From assembly GCF_048548695.1 (NCBI RefSeq), contig NZ_JBLYIF010000003.1: DNA of 64,000 nt, one strand, 5' to 3'. Each line of letters starts with the position of its first letter. Within the stretch, counting starts at the first letter, position 1. The notes beneath the pieces are model-generated. The model saw only the letters and a program-made list of their open reading frames with translations, made no database searches and was not told where the DNA came from. Origin of the DNA: Neptuniibacter sp048548695. GTDB lineage: Bacteria > Pseudomonadota > Gammaproteobacteria > Pseudomonadales > Balneatricaceae. A program made the translations under genes and the position numbers. This document shows positions 45,906 to 54,711 of the stretch, in pieces.

Positions 45906-46754
45906 TTAAGCTGAGGTGTCCAGAGGTGGGAAGGATTTCACCAGCTCGTCGACTGCTTTCATTTGTGCCAGATAAGGTTCTAGTTTGGCCAGCGGCAGTG
46001 CGCAGGGACCATCACACTTCGCTTGTTCTGGCATTGGGTGGGCTTCCAGGAACAGGCCTGCGATGCCTTGGGATAAACCCGCGCGGGATAGTTGTGCGAC
46101 CAGTGCTCTGCGGCCATCGGCTGAATCGGCACGACCGCCGGGCATCTGCAGTGCATGGGTGGCATCAAACATAACCGGGAAACCGAACTCTTTCATAACG
46201 GAAAAGCCCAGCATGTCTACCACCAGGTTGTTATAGCCGAAGCTGGAGCCGCGTTCGCACAGAATCAGTTGATCATTTCCTGCTTCCTGGCATTTGTGCA
46301 GGATATGTTGCATTTCATGGGGTGCCAGGAACTGAGCTTTTTTGATGTTGATTACGGCGCCAGTCGCTGCCATGGCGGCGACCAAATCGGTTTGCCGAGA
46401 TAAAAATGCGGGCAACTGGATAATGTCGCACACTTCAGCGGTGGGGGCTGCTTGATAGGGTTCATGAACGTCGGTGATCAGTGGCACCTGAAAGGTCTGC
46501 TTGATCTCTTGCAGAATCTTGAGGCCTTCGTCCAGACCCGGACCACGGAAGGAGTTAAGCGAAGAGCGATTGGCTTTATCAAACGATGCTTTGAATACGT
46601 ATGGAATATCCAGACGCTGGGTTACTTCAACATAATGCTCAGCAATTTTCATGGCTAGATCGCGTGATTCCAGCACATTCATGCCGCCAAACAGCACCAT
46701 GGGTTTATCGTTGGCAATCTCAATGCCTGCGACAGTAACGGTTTTTTGTTGCAT
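45906..46754 (-). CDS. kdsA: 2-dehydro-3-deoxyphosphooctonate aldolase (KDO-8-phosphate synthase) KdsA
   Basis: Condenses phosphoenolpyruvate and arabinose-5-phosphate to KDO-8-phosphate for the lipopolysaccharide core. Visible segments: VLFGGMNVLESRDLAMKIAE, KASFDKANRSSLNSFRGPGLDEG, TDVHEPYQA, LPAFLSRQTDLV, and CERGSSFGYNNLVVDM. Length 282 is typical. The usual neighbours pyrG and eno are absent here. No metal-ligand cysteine at the N-terminal position (VLFGGMNV reads Asn), so it probably belongs to the metal-independent class. Confidence 0.95.
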   Translation of the reverse strand: MQQKTVTVAGIEIANDKPMVLFGGMNVLESRDLAMKIAEHYVEVTQRLDIPYVFKASFDKANRSSLNSFRGPGLDEGLKILQEIKQTFQVPLITDVHEPYQAAPTAEVCDIIQLPAFLSRQTDLVAAMAATGAVINIKKAQFLAPHEMQHILHKCQEAGNDQLILCERGSSFGYNNLVVDMLGFSVMKEFGFPVMFDATHALQMPGGRADSADGRRALVAQLSRAGLSQGIAGLFLEAHPMPEQAKCDGPCALPLAKLEPYLAQMKAVDELVKSFPPLDTSA

Positions 46755-46793
46755 CGGAAGCGGACTCTCTGTTGTCAGTTCAGAAGGCCGATA

Positions 46794-47210
46794 TTATACG
46801 TTATCGACAGGGAAAAGGGCGGCATATTTGGCGACCCATTCCAGTGCGGCTTCCTGCTCGCTCAGATCACGTCCTTCCTGCAGCAGCACCGCTTTACGAT
46901 ACCGATGGATATAGCACAGCTGCTCCAGCATTCGTATGCGCATGACGTTATCCGGCTGCTGAAAGGCAACGGTCACCTGATAGCCCTCTTCGCCTGGTTG
47001 GCAGGCGGCAATCTGGCCCTGTACCTCAAAGTCAGATTCGATCTGAGGAATGCTGATCCCGACAGAACTGCCGATGGAGAGTTCGGATGCGCTGTGACAA
47101 AGCAGTTTGAGTTGTTGGTGACTGATTTCAGGGGTAAGAAGGGAAGGCATCGGATGTAATTCGATGGGGATTTCGTCCGGGTGAAGGATATAGACCTGTA
47201 AACTGCCCAT
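46794..47210 (-). CDS. Uncharacterised protein, possibly PilZ-related
   Basis: 138 residues, cytoplasmic, no signal or membrane segment. The N-terminus LHPMPSLLTPEISHQQLKLLCHSASELSIGSSVGISIPQIE and the central FEVQGQIAACQPGEEGYQVTVAF look like a beta-rich PilZ-like core. The C-terminal VMRIRMLEQLCYIHRYRKAVLLQEGRDLSEQEAALEW is helical and recurs in related bacterial proteins. The RxxxR c-di-GMP motif is not evident. RBS AGGA lies eight bases before the ATG. The gene sits upstream of kdsA on the same strand; the assignment to PilZ is tentative. Confidence 0.6.
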   Translation of the reverse strand: MGSLQVYILHPDEIPIELHPMPSLLTPEISHQQLKLLCHSASELSIGSSVGISIPQIESDFEVQGQIAACQPGEEGYQVTVAFQQPDNVMRIRMLEQLCYIHRYRKAVLLQEGRDLSEQEAALEWVAKYAALFPVDNV

Positions 47211-47392
47211 GACGGATGTCCTGTGTCTGACTGACTTAACAATGTTAGCGGCTGACGCTTCATTGTCTTTACACTGTCAACTTAACTGTAGCTGATAAAA
47301 TTACTCTCTGTAGTGTTATACGCTATTAGACTGTGGTTGTATCACTTAGCAATCAGGTGTGACCGGGCGCAATATGAGGAGCATGAAAACTC

Positions 47393-47914
47393 ATGGCAGA
47401 TGATGCTGAATCATTGATGCAGCTTGCTGAAGCTTGCAATAGCCTGCAACAGGCCAGTCGTACCTTGTTGATCTCTACGCTGGGTGAACAGCAGCAGCCA
47501 GAAATCAGTTACGCGCCTTTCTGGCGGGATGAAACGGGTCAGTTCTGGATCTTCATCAGTGAGCTGGCCGGGCATTGCCGTAATCTGCTGCGCCATCCTG
47601 CAGCGTCGGTGATGTTTATTCGTGATGAAGCGGATTCGAGCAATCTGTTTGCCCGTGAGCGGTTGACCTACCCGTGCCGCGTTACCGAATATGGTCGGGA
47701 TTCAGATCAGTTTGCTGCGGTGCTGCCGCAGATGGAACAGTGCTTGGGAAAAATGATCAGCATGTTACAAGGCTTGTCAGATTTCAGGCTGTTTTGTTTA
47801 CAGCCGATGCAGGGGACTTATGTGGTGGGTTTTGGTCGGGCTTATGAAGTAGACCCAAAGACCGGGTTGCTAAGTCATATTGATGAGGCGAGACTTAAGC
47901 AGCGGGGGCAATAG
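47393..47914 (+). CDS. HutZ/HugZ-like heme-handling protein (pyridoxamine-phosphate-oxidase-like fold)
   Basis: 173 residues, the length of HutZ. The split-barrel segments SRTLLISTLGEQQQPEISYAPF, FWIFISELAGHCRNLLRHPAASVMFI and the C-terminal VGFGRAYEVDP match the family, which in Vibrio and Helicobacter binds and degrades heme to free iron. A His near residue 162 (LLSHIDE) lies where HutZ has its heme ligand. No flavin-binding residues can be confirmed by eye, so another member of the fold is possible. No transporter or Fur-like box is seen beside it. Confidence 0.78.
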   Translation: MADDAESLMQLAEACNSLQQASRTLLISTLGEQQQPEISYAPFWRDETGQFWIFISELAGHCRNLLRHPAASVMFIRDEADSSNLFARERLTYPCRVTEYGRDSDQFAAVLPQMEQCLGKMISMLQGLSDFRLFCLQPMQGTYVVGFGRAYEVDPKTGLLSHIDEARLKQRGQ

Positions 47915-47922
47915 AATGACGG

Positions 47923-48132
47923 CTAAATGCCACCACCGCCGACCATTTCAACGACAACGGTTTTGATCAGGAAAGCGACGAGACCAAGGCCCAGAGCAAA
48001 GAACAGAATGAAGGTACCAAAACGGCCTGCATTGGATTTTTTTGCCAAGTCGTAAATGATGAAAAAAATGAAAGTGGCAAAAATTAATAAGCCAACATTC
48101 AGAGCAATTGCTTCCATCTCGGCCAAACGCAT
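47923..48132 (-). CDS. DUF2788 small membrane protein
   Basis: 69 residues with two membrane helices (IALNVGLLIFATFIFFIIYDLA and FGTFILFFALGLGLVAFLIKTVVVE). The arrangement, with AKKSNAGRFG between them, matches DUF2788, widespread in Pseudomonas and marine gammaproteobacteria and of unknown function. GGAG is eight bases before the ATG. Convergent with the HutZ-like gene and divergent from nrdA. Confidence 0.85.
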   Translation of the reverse strand: MRLAEMEAIALNVGLLIFATFIFFIIYDLAKKSNAGRFGTFILFFALGLGLVAFLIKTVVVEMVGGGGI

Positions 48133-48372
48133 TGGCTTTTCTCCACGCTAAAAAAGTGGCGCAAATTTTACCTGATCTTTGTAGTCAGAGACAGACCCAT
48201 GAAGCACGCTTAATCCTGTGCTTTTGTCACGGAAAAAATTTTTTTTCTGATGCTTTGCGATAGTGAATTACTGAAATCGCTGAAACCCGCATGAACTCTG
48301 AGATAGCACCAATTTGTATAGTTTGCTGTCGTAAAACGGTGCAAAAATCAAGAGTTGCAATCAGGGGCCGTA

Positions 48373-48388
48373 TAACTATATTTTGTGT
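48373..48388 (+). promoter_or_regulatory. NrdR-like box 1 upstream of nrdA
   Basis: TAACTATATTTTGTGT matches the consensus ACACWATATATWGTGT at 13 of 16 positions. Its start is 31 bases from that of box 2, about three helical turns, one of the known spacings of NrdR boxes. Confidence 0.75.
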
Positions 48389-48403
48389 CCTAAAGGGGTG
48401 CGG

Positions 48404-48419
48404 ATACTACATGTTGTGT
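48404..48419 (+). promoter_or_regulatory. NrdR-like box 2 upstream of nrdA
   Basis: ATACTACATGTTGTGT matches the NrdR consensus at 13 of 16 positions, sharing the TGTGT end with box 1. NrdR represses ribonucleotide reductase genes when dATP is high. Confidence 0.75.
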
Positions 48420-48520
48420 ATTCGTGGCCTGGAGTAGAGCTGCTGTACTCACGTTTTTGCTTGTTCTTTAGGCAAGGGCGGGGCAGCACTGAATAATAAA
48501 ATCTTGGGCTGGGAAGACTG

Positions 48521-50785
48521 ATGCAACAAGAACTGATGGTTACCAAGCGTGACGGACGGCAGGAAAAGCTGGACCTGGAAAAGATTCACAAAGTCGTTAT
48601 CTGGGCAGCCGAAGGACTCGATGCGGTATCACCATCAGAAGTAGAGTTAAAAGCCCATCTGCAGTTTTTTGAAGGTATGCGTACCTTCGACATTCATGAA
48701 ACCCTGATCAAATCCTCTGCGGATCTGATTTCGGAGCAGGCGCCTGATTACCAATACCTCTCTGCCCGACTGGCTATCTTCCATCTGCGCAAACGTGCTT
48801 TTGGCCGGTTTGAACCGCCGCACCTGTTTGAGCATGTCTCCACCCAAGTCGAAGCAGGGCGTTATGACCGTCACTTGCTGGAAGATTACAGTGAGTCTGA
48901 CTGGGACACCCTGAACGGTTACCTTGATCACAAACGTGACATGAACTTTTCCTACGCTGCGGTAAAGCAGCTGGAAGGTAAGTATCTGGTACAGAACCGT
49001 GTCACCGGAGATGTGTTCGAAAGCCCCCAGATTCTATATATGCTGGTTGCAGCCTGTCTGTTTGCTGACTACCCGCAGGAAACGCGTCTGGATTATGTGA
49101 AACGTTTCTATGATGCGACCTCGCTGTTCAAACTGTCACTGCCTACGCCTATTATGGCCGGTGTACGTACTCCGACGCGTCAGTTCAGCTCATGTGTGTT
49201 GATTGAGTGTGGCGATAGTCTGGACTCAATCAATGCCACTGCGGCGTCTATCGTCAAATATGTGTCCCAGCGTGCAGGTATTGGCATTAACGCTGGCCGT
49301 ATTCGTGCATTGGGTAGCCCGATCCGTCACGGTGAGGCCTTCCACACAGGTTGTATTCCGTTTTATAAACACTTCCAGACAGCCGTGAAATCTTGCTCCC
49401 AGGGTGGGGTACGGGGTGGTGCCGCAACGCTGTTCTATCCAATCTGGCATCTGGAAGTTGAATCTCTGCTGGTGCTGAAGAATAACCGTGGGGTGGAAGA
49501 AAACCGTGTTCGCCACCTGGATTACGGTGTGCAGATCAACAAGCTGATGTATACCCGCCTTATTAAGGGTGAAAACATCACGCTGTTTAGCCCGCATGAA
49601 GTCCCAGGGTTGTATGAAGCCTTCTTCGCCGATCAGGATGAGTTTGAACGCCTGTATGTTAAATACGAGCAGGACCCATCCATTCGTAAGCAGTCCATCA
49701 AGGCGGTGGAGCTGTTCGGTATCCTGGCGGCTGAGCGTGCTCAGACCGGTCGTATTTACATCCAGAACGTCGATCACTGTAATACCCATAGCCCGTTCAA
49801 CCCAGAATATGCGCCGGTTAAGCAGTCCAACCTGTGTCTGGAAATTGCACTGCCGACTAAACCGCTTAAAGATGTTAATGATCCGGATGGCGAGATCGCA
49901 CTCTGCACCCTCAGTGCGTTTAACCTGGGGGCAATTGCAGATCTGGACGAGCTGGATAATTTGTCTGACCTGATTGTGCGTGCTTTGGATAGCCTGTTGG
50001 ATTATCAGGATTACCCGATTCCGGCGGCGCAAACGTCCACCATGAACCGTCGTCCATTGGGTGTGGGTGTGACCAACTTCGCCTACTACTTGGCGAAAAA
50101 TGGCGTTAAGTACAGCGATGGCTCTGCGAATGGTCTGGTGCACCGTACCTTTGAAGCGATTCAGTATTACTTGCTGAAAGCCTCCAATGAGCTGGCGAAA
50201 GAGCGCGGTTCTTGTCCTAAGTTCAATGAAACCACCTACGCCAAAGGCTTGTTGCCGATCGATACCTATAAGCGTGAAGTGGATGATTTCTGTGAAGAAC
50301 CACTGCACTACTTCTGGGAAACCTTGCGTGAAGACATTCGTGAGTTTGGTCTGCGAAACAGTACCCTGACCGCGCTGATGCCTTGTGAAACCTCGTCTCA
50401 AATCACCAATTCCACGAACGGTATTGAGCCGCCACGCGGATTTGTCTCGGTCAAAGCGAGTAAAGATGGTGTGATGAAGCAGGTGGTGCCGGAATACTCT
50501 GAACTGAAAAATCAGTATGAGTTGCTCTGGAGCATCCCTAACAATGTTGGCTATCTGCAGCTGGTGGGTATCATGCAGAAATTTGTCGACCAGTCGATCT
50601 CAGCCAACACCAACTACGATCCGGCCAAGTTCCCGAATGACAAAGTGCCTATGAAGCAACTGTTGCAGGACTTGCTAACCGCCTACAAGTACGGTGTCAA
50701 AACTCTGTATTACCACAACACTCGTGATGGAGCCTCTGATCAGGCCGAAGATGAAGGTTGTGAAGGCGGCGCCTGCAAACTGTAA
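48521..50785 (+). CDS. nrdA: Class Ia ribonucleotide reductase, alpha subunit NrdA
   Basis: Makes deoxyribonucleotides from ribonucleoside diphosphates, in complex with NrdB. The N-terminal ATP-cone (VTKRDGRQEKLDLEKIHKVV) senses ATP/dATP. Active-site segments include SSCVLIECGDSLDSI, NLCLEIALP, CTLSAFNLG and the C-terminal redox tail GCEGGACKL, whose two cysteines shuttle electrons from thioredoxin or glutaredoxin. The 754 residues compare with 761 in E. coli. Followed after 78 bases by nrdB. Both are probably repressed through the NrdR boxes upstream. Confidence 0.97.
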   Translation: MQQELMVTKRDGRQEKLDLEKIHKVVIWAAEGLDAVSPSEVELKAHLQFFEGMRTFDIHETLIKSSADLISEQAPDYQYLSARLAIFHLRKRAFGRFEPPHLFEHVSTQVEAGRYDRHLLEDYSESDWDTLNGYLDHKRDMNFSYAAVKQLEGKYLVQNRVTGDVFESPQILYMLVAACLFADYPQETRLDYVKRFYDATSLFKLSLPTPIMAGVRTPTRQFSSCVLIECGDSLDSINATAASIVKYVSQRAGIGINAGRIRALGSPIRHGEAFHTGCIPFYKHFQTAVKSCSQGGVRGGAATLFYPIWHLEVESLLVLKNNRGVEENRVRHLDYGVQINKLMYTRLIKGENITLFSPHEVPGLYEAFFADQDEFERLYVKYEQDPSIRKQSIKAVELFGILAAERAQTGRIYIQNVDHCNTHSPFNPEYAPVKQSNLCLEIALPTKPLKDVNDPDGEIALCTLSAFNLGAIADLDELDNLSDLIVRALDSLLDYQDYPIPAAQTSTMNRRPLGVGVTNFAYYLAKNGVKYSDGSANGLVHRTFEAIQYYLLKASNELAKERGSCPKFNETTYAKGLLPIDTYKREVDDFCEEPLHYFWETLREDIREFGLRNSTLTALMPCETSSQITNSTNGIEPPRGFVSVKASKDGVMKQVVPEYSELKNQYELLWSIPNNVGYLQLVGIMQKFVDQSISANTNYDPAKFPNDKVPMKQLLQDLLTAYKYGVKTLYYHNTRDGASDQAEDEGCEGGACKL

Positions 50786-50863
50786 GGCGCAACAGCGATG
50801 ACTCTGCCGCAGGTAGGGTCAGTTTTCCGGTTTTTAGTCAGTTTTTCAGGATAAGTAGCCCGC

Positions 50864-51994
50864 ATGAGTTACAGCACGTTTAGTCACAGTGACCACGATG
50901 CCACTAAAGAGCCTATGTTTTTTGGCCGCAGTGTTAACGTCGCCCGTTATGACCGGCAGAAGTACCCGATTTTTGAAAAGTTGATTGAGAAGCAGCTGTC
51001 TTTTTTCTGGCGGCCGGAAGAGGTTGATCTGTCGACTGACCGCAAAGACTTTCTCAAAATGCCAGAGCATGAGAAGCATATCTTTCTCAGCAACCTGAAG
51101 TATCAGACGCTACTGGATTCGGTTCAGGGTCGCTCGCCGAATATTGCATTTCTGCCGGTGGTTTCACTGCCAGAGTTAGAGACCTGGTTTGAAACCTGGG
51201 CGTTTAGCGAGACGATTCATAGCCGCTCTTACACCCATATTATCCGTAATATCATCACTGAACCGTCAGAAGTCTTTGACCAGATCGTTACCAATCCAGA
51301 GATTATCCGGCGTGCGGATTCGGTGACCCGTTTGTATGACGAGTTTATCGAATTATCCAGTATCTACCAGATCCATGGTGAGGGGCTGCATACGATTCAT
51401 GGGAAACCCCATGACACCAGCCTGCGTAATCTGAAACGTAAGCTTTATCTGACACTCGTTTCCATCAACGTGCTCGAAGCGATCCGTTTCTATGTCAGTT
51501 TTGCTTGCTCGTTTGCGTTTGCTGAGCGGGCAATCATGGAGGGCAATGCCAAGATCATCAAGCTGATCGCTCGGGATGAAGCGTTACACCTGACGGGCAC
51601 CCAGCACATGCTGAATATCATGGCGTCCGGTAATGATGATCCAGAATTTAAAGAGATCGCTAAAGAGTGCCAGGAAGAGGTGTACCGCATCTTCAGCGAA
51701 GCGGCAGAGCAGGAAAAAGATTGGGCGCAGTACTTGTTTCGTGACGGCTCAATGATCGGTCTTAACGCCCAGATTTTGTCGGATTATGTTGAGTACATCA
51801 CCAATGTGCGTATCAAAGCGTTGGGCTTGCAGGAAGTATTCCCTGCCCGTCAAAACCCACTACCGTGGATGAACGCATGGCTGATCAGCGATAACGTACA
51901 AGTCGCGCCACAGGAAGCGGAAATCAGCTCCTATCTCGTGGGCCAGATTGACAATGAAGTAGCAGACAGTGACTTCGACGGTTTCGATCTTTAA
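50864..51994 (+). CDS. nrdB: Class Ia ribonucleotide reductase, beta subunit NrdB
   Basis: Houses the di-iron centre and stable tyrosyl radical. The segment FSETIHSRSYTHIIRN carries the radical Tyr (equivalent to Tyr122 of E. coli) and iron ligands, MPEHEKHIFLSNLKYQ and ARDEALHLTGTQH supply other ligands, and the C-terminus (DNEVADSDFDGFDL) is the peptide that docks on NrdA. 376 residues is normal. The ferredoxin gene follows after 13 bases and probably belongs to the transcript. Confidence 0.97.
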   Translation: MSYSTFSHSDHDATKEPMFFGRSVNVARYDRQKYPIFEKLIEKQLSFFWRPEEVDLSTDRKDFLKMPEHEKHIFLSNLKYQTLLDSVQGRSPNIAFLPVVSLPELETWFETWAFSETIHSRSYTHIIRNIITEPSEVFDQIVTNPEIIRRADSVTRLYDEFIELSSIYQIHGEGLHTIHGKPHDTSLRNLKRKLYLTLVSINVLEAIRFYVSFACSFAFAERAIMEGNAKIIKLIARDEALHLTGTQHMLNIMASGNDDPEFKEIAKECQEEVYRIFSEAAEQEKDWAQYLFRDGSMIGLNAQILSDYVEYITNVRIKALGLQEVFPARQNPLPWMNAWLISDNVQVAPQEAEISSYLVGQIDNEVADSDFDGFDL

Positions 51995-52007
51995 GGAGTT
52001 AACAAGG

Positions 52008-52274
52008 ATGTCCGGTGTACCGCGCATCAAGGTGAATCATCACCTTACCTTCTTCTATCAATATGAATCCACTTTGTTGGATGCGCTGGAGTCTCAGGAT
52101 ATTCCAGCGCCATACAATTGCCGCGGGGGGTACTGTGGCTGTTGCAAGGTGCGTTTGCTGGAGGGAGAGGTGGAGTATGTGCAGGACAGTTTATTGGACT
52201 TGCAGGGTGACGAGATTCTCACCTGTTGTTGTATTCCCAAAAGTCATATTGAATTGGAGCTGCCGGAGGATTAG
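52008..52274 (+). CDS. yfaE: 2Fe-2S ferredoxin YfaE-like, partner of NrdB
   Basis: 88 residues. The plant-type 2Fe-2S pattern CRGGYCGCCKVRLLEG and the later CCCIPKS supply the four cysteines (C-x4-C-x2-C type). It is placed immediately after nrdB, where YfaE in E. coli helps rebuild the di-iron/tyrosyl centre. The ATG at 52008 is preceded by AAGGAG at a spacing of ten; the frame extends upstream into nrdB but with no sensible start. Confidence 0.9.
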   Translation: MSGVPRIKVNHHLTFFYQYESTLLDALESQDIPAPYNCRGGYCGCCKVRLLEGEVEYVQDSLLDLQGDEILTCCCIPKSHIELELPED

Positions 52275-52514
52275 GCCGCTCGCTTCAATCATTCCTAGTT
52301 ATCTTATCCACAGCCTGTAACCGACCTATTTGCGGCGTTGTTTGCTGGTGTTTAACAGTATTTTTCATGGATACTTTTCGCTTATCGCATTGTTTTTTAT
52401 ATTTTTTTGTCTTTGTTTTAGCGAAAGCGTTGTTGGGTAAGCAAGAAATTTATTTTGCAGTGCAAAAATCTTGTGCACTGGGTTATCCAGAGGCTGTTGT
52501 GTGGTACCTGGGTG
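52275..52514. other. Intergenic region with a DnaA-box-like site
   Basis: 240 bases between the convergent ferredoxin and diguanylate cyclase genes. It contains TTATCCACA (52314-52322), an exact DnaA box sequence, and a related TTATCCAGA near 52484. No gene is supported. Confidence 0.4.
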
Positions 52515-54299
52515 TTATGAGGCGGGGCAGCTTTCTGTTTGCGGACGATAAACCACGACCCGGTTGCGGCCCTGATCCTTGGCTTGATAAAGCGCTTTGT
52601 CGGCCCGGTTAATCGCTTGCTGCAGGTTGTGCTCTCCCGGTTCCCAGCAGGCAACACCGAAGCTTGCGGTGATCCGGACCGTGCCGGTTTCTGCTTCCAG
52701 CTCAAGTGTTTCTAAAGCTTTTCTCAGGCGTTCAGCGAGAACGACAGCTTCCTCTTCACTGGTTTCAGGCAGTAACACTAAAAACTCTTCACCACCGTGG
52801 CGGGAATGACTGTCAATGGAGCGTAAACAGGTGTTGATCAGCTCTGCGGTGCAGATCAGTACCTTGTCACCATACAGGTGGCCATAGGTGTCATTGATGC
52901 GTTTGAAGTGATCGAGATCCAGCAGGATGACAGCCAGGCTACGTTGATAGCGAAAAGCACGGCTTACTTCTTTTTCCGCCTGGTCGGAAAATGCCCGGCG
53001 GTTCAGAATGCCGGTGAGTGGGTCGGTAGTGGCCATCTCAATCAGTTTGCTCTCGGCTTTACGGCGGGCATCGACCTCTTCGCGTAAATCCTGCGTGCGT
53101 TCAGCAACGCGTTTTTCCAAGTGTTGCTGGGCTTCTCTAAGCTGCTGTTCACGACTGGAAAGGCGGCGACTCATTTTGTTGATATGGTCAGCGATTAAGC
53201 CCAGTTCGTCATGCCGTGTAATGGGAATGGTGTCGGTAAAATCGGCTTCTGCATTATGTTCCAGCGCGACGACAATGCGCTGAATACGATGCATGATCCA
53301 GCGGTCAAACAAGTGTGAAATCAGAATGTAGGCCAGGCCGAGCACCGCAAGTATCGCCAGTGTGCTGACGCTGAGCATCTTTTGCATTAGCAGCGTAAGC
53401 GGTGATAGGTCAAACTCGGTTCGAATCACCAGATACTCAGCGCTGTGTAAACGGGAACGATTCAGGTCGGCTCGGCTAAGGAAGTAAAGCGTATTGCCAA
53501 CTTGCTGCCTGATAACCTCGTATTCTGGAATTTCAGGCAGGTCAATCAGGTTGATTGGCTGAGTGTCCTGCAGGAAAGGGAACGCCGAGTAGTTATTGAC
53601 CAGATAGATATCTACGTGCTCTAGCAGTGGGCTGGTAGAGGTAATTTCAGTGAAGAAGTCACCAAAGATAAAGTTCATATACCGGGTCGAGCGATTACGG
53701 CTGAGAAACTTTTTCACATCGTAGGATACTTCAAAGATGTAGTCAGAACCCTCTGGGCTGAAGTAGGCATAGATAGTGATCAGGCCAGTTTGGCTGGATA
53801 CGTTGATACGATCCACTTCCAATCGGCCGGTGCCAAAGAAGTCCAGCAGATACTGATGAAAGCCTTCATTTATGGTGCCTAGCTCAAAGCCCAAGTCTGG
53901 CAGGAAATTGGTCGCTACTACTGAAGTGTTTTTATCAATAACGTAAATGCCATCAACCTGATGTTGTTCGGCCAGGTCTTGCAGTTTGTCCGGTGTCCAT
54001 TGCATCGCGCTGAAGGGTTGTTGGGTCAGCGTCTCCGTGATAATGGGCAGTACCGAGCGGGCATGGGATTGTATCTGACGCTCGTCGTAGGCAAGCAGTT
54101 CGTCAAATACCTTGAAGCGCTCGCCGACATGCTGATGCACCTCTTCGACCTGCTGTTTCAGCTGGTTATCCATCTCACCGCTGCCCATATAATACAGCGC
54201 AAGGCTGAGCACTGAGCCAGTGCCCAGGACAGCAAGGGTGATCAGAATACGGATAAGTCTTTTCACGGGCTCAGGGTCGTCATCGAAGTTAACAACCAA
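52515..54299 (-). CDS. Membrane diguanylate cyclase: extracytoplasmic sensor, HAMP, GGDEF
   Basis: 594 residues. A first membrane helix (RIRILITLAVLGTGSVLSLALYY region, about 17-38), an external sensor of about 270 residues of Cache type (VDGIYVIDKNTSVVATNF, YIFEVSYDVKKFL), then a second helix (about 310-330), a HAMP linker, a short coiled coil (SSREQQLREAQQHLEKRVAERTQ) and a GGDEF domain. The active motif is GGEEF and an RSID I-site lies five residues before it, so product inhibition is expected. Predicted to make cyclic di-GMP in response to an extracytoplasmic signal of unknown nature. No EAL partner is nearby. Confidence 0.93.
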   Translation of the reverse strand: MVVNFDDDPEPVKRLIRILITLAVLGTGSVLSLALYYMGSGEMDNQLKQQVEEVHQHVGERFKVFDELLAYDERQIQSHARSVLPIITETLTQQPFSAMQWTPDKLQDLAEQHQVDGIYVIDKNTSVVATNFLPDLGFELGTINEGFHQYLLDFFGTGRLEVDRINVSSQTGLITIYAYFSPEGSDYIFEVSYDVKKFLSRNRSTRYMNFIFGDFFTEITSTSPLLEHVDIYLVNNYSAFPFLQDTQPINLIDLPEIPEYEVIRQQVGNTLYFLSRADLNRSRLHSAEYLVIRTEFDLSPLTLLMQKMLSVSTLAILAVLGLAYILISHLFDRWIMHRIQRIVVALEHNAEADFTDTIPITRHDELGLIADHINKMSRRLSSREQQLREAQQHLEKRVAERTQDLREEVDARRKAESKLIEMATTDPLTGILNRRAFSDQAEKEVSRAFRYQRSLAVILLDLDHFKRINDTYGHLYGDKVLICTAELINTCLRSIDSHSRHGGEEFLVLLPETSEEEAVVLAERLRKALETLELEAETGTVRITASFGVACWEPGEHNLQQAINRADKALYQAKDQGRNRVVVYRPQTESCPAS

Positions 54300-54711
54300 C
54301 TATAACGTAAAATGTTTAAGAAAGCGTTATAGCCATTTTACTTATATGGTTTTTATTGTACGTATCATGTGTGCCTTTTGATGGGGCAAAAAAGGGCTCG
54401 TGGCTTCAAAAATGGGCAAGGAAAAATAAGATGCGCACAGTTTTTATTGTAGATAGTCTTTGACTTCAAGAATTTTTCTTATTTTTGTTTTTTCTGTATT
54501 GATATTTATAAGTATTTGAAAAATATGGATTTAATTCGAGTGTGTGCAATTTCGACAATTTGTGACGAAGTACCGTTTGATGGGGCTTACAGCCATCTAC
54601 CCCAATAATATCCACTGTTTTATCCACAGGTATTGGGGACAACTTCGGTCGACCATATCAGGCTGCTGTTTTTGTTGCATTGCGGTGATCTGGTCGACTG
54701 AAAAATTATGG
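54300..54711. other. AT-rich intergenic region with an inverted repeat around a DnaA box
   Basis: 412 bases between two leftward genes. Most of it is AT-rich, with T-runs and no supported gene. Near its left end (54600-54638) CCCCAATA and TATTGGGG form an inverted repeat enclosing TTATCCACA (54620-54628). A frame open on the plus strand from 54544 runs into the antisense of cysG and is not believed. Confidence 0.5.

Larger units (their letters stand above)
48133..48520. promoter_or_regulatory. nrdA upstream region
   Basis: 388 bases without a gene between the divergent DUF2788 and nrdA genes. The first half is AT-rich (runs of A and T around 48232-48247). The second half holds the pair of NrdR-like boxes at 48373 and 48404. 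The start of nrdA has GGGCTGGGAAGA upstream as a weak ribosome site. Confidence 0.6.

Noticed and set aside
49226..50401. A 391-residue open frame on the minus strand of nrdA
   Set aside because: It lies fully within nrdA, has no ribosome site or recognisable motif, and arises from the codon use of the real gene.
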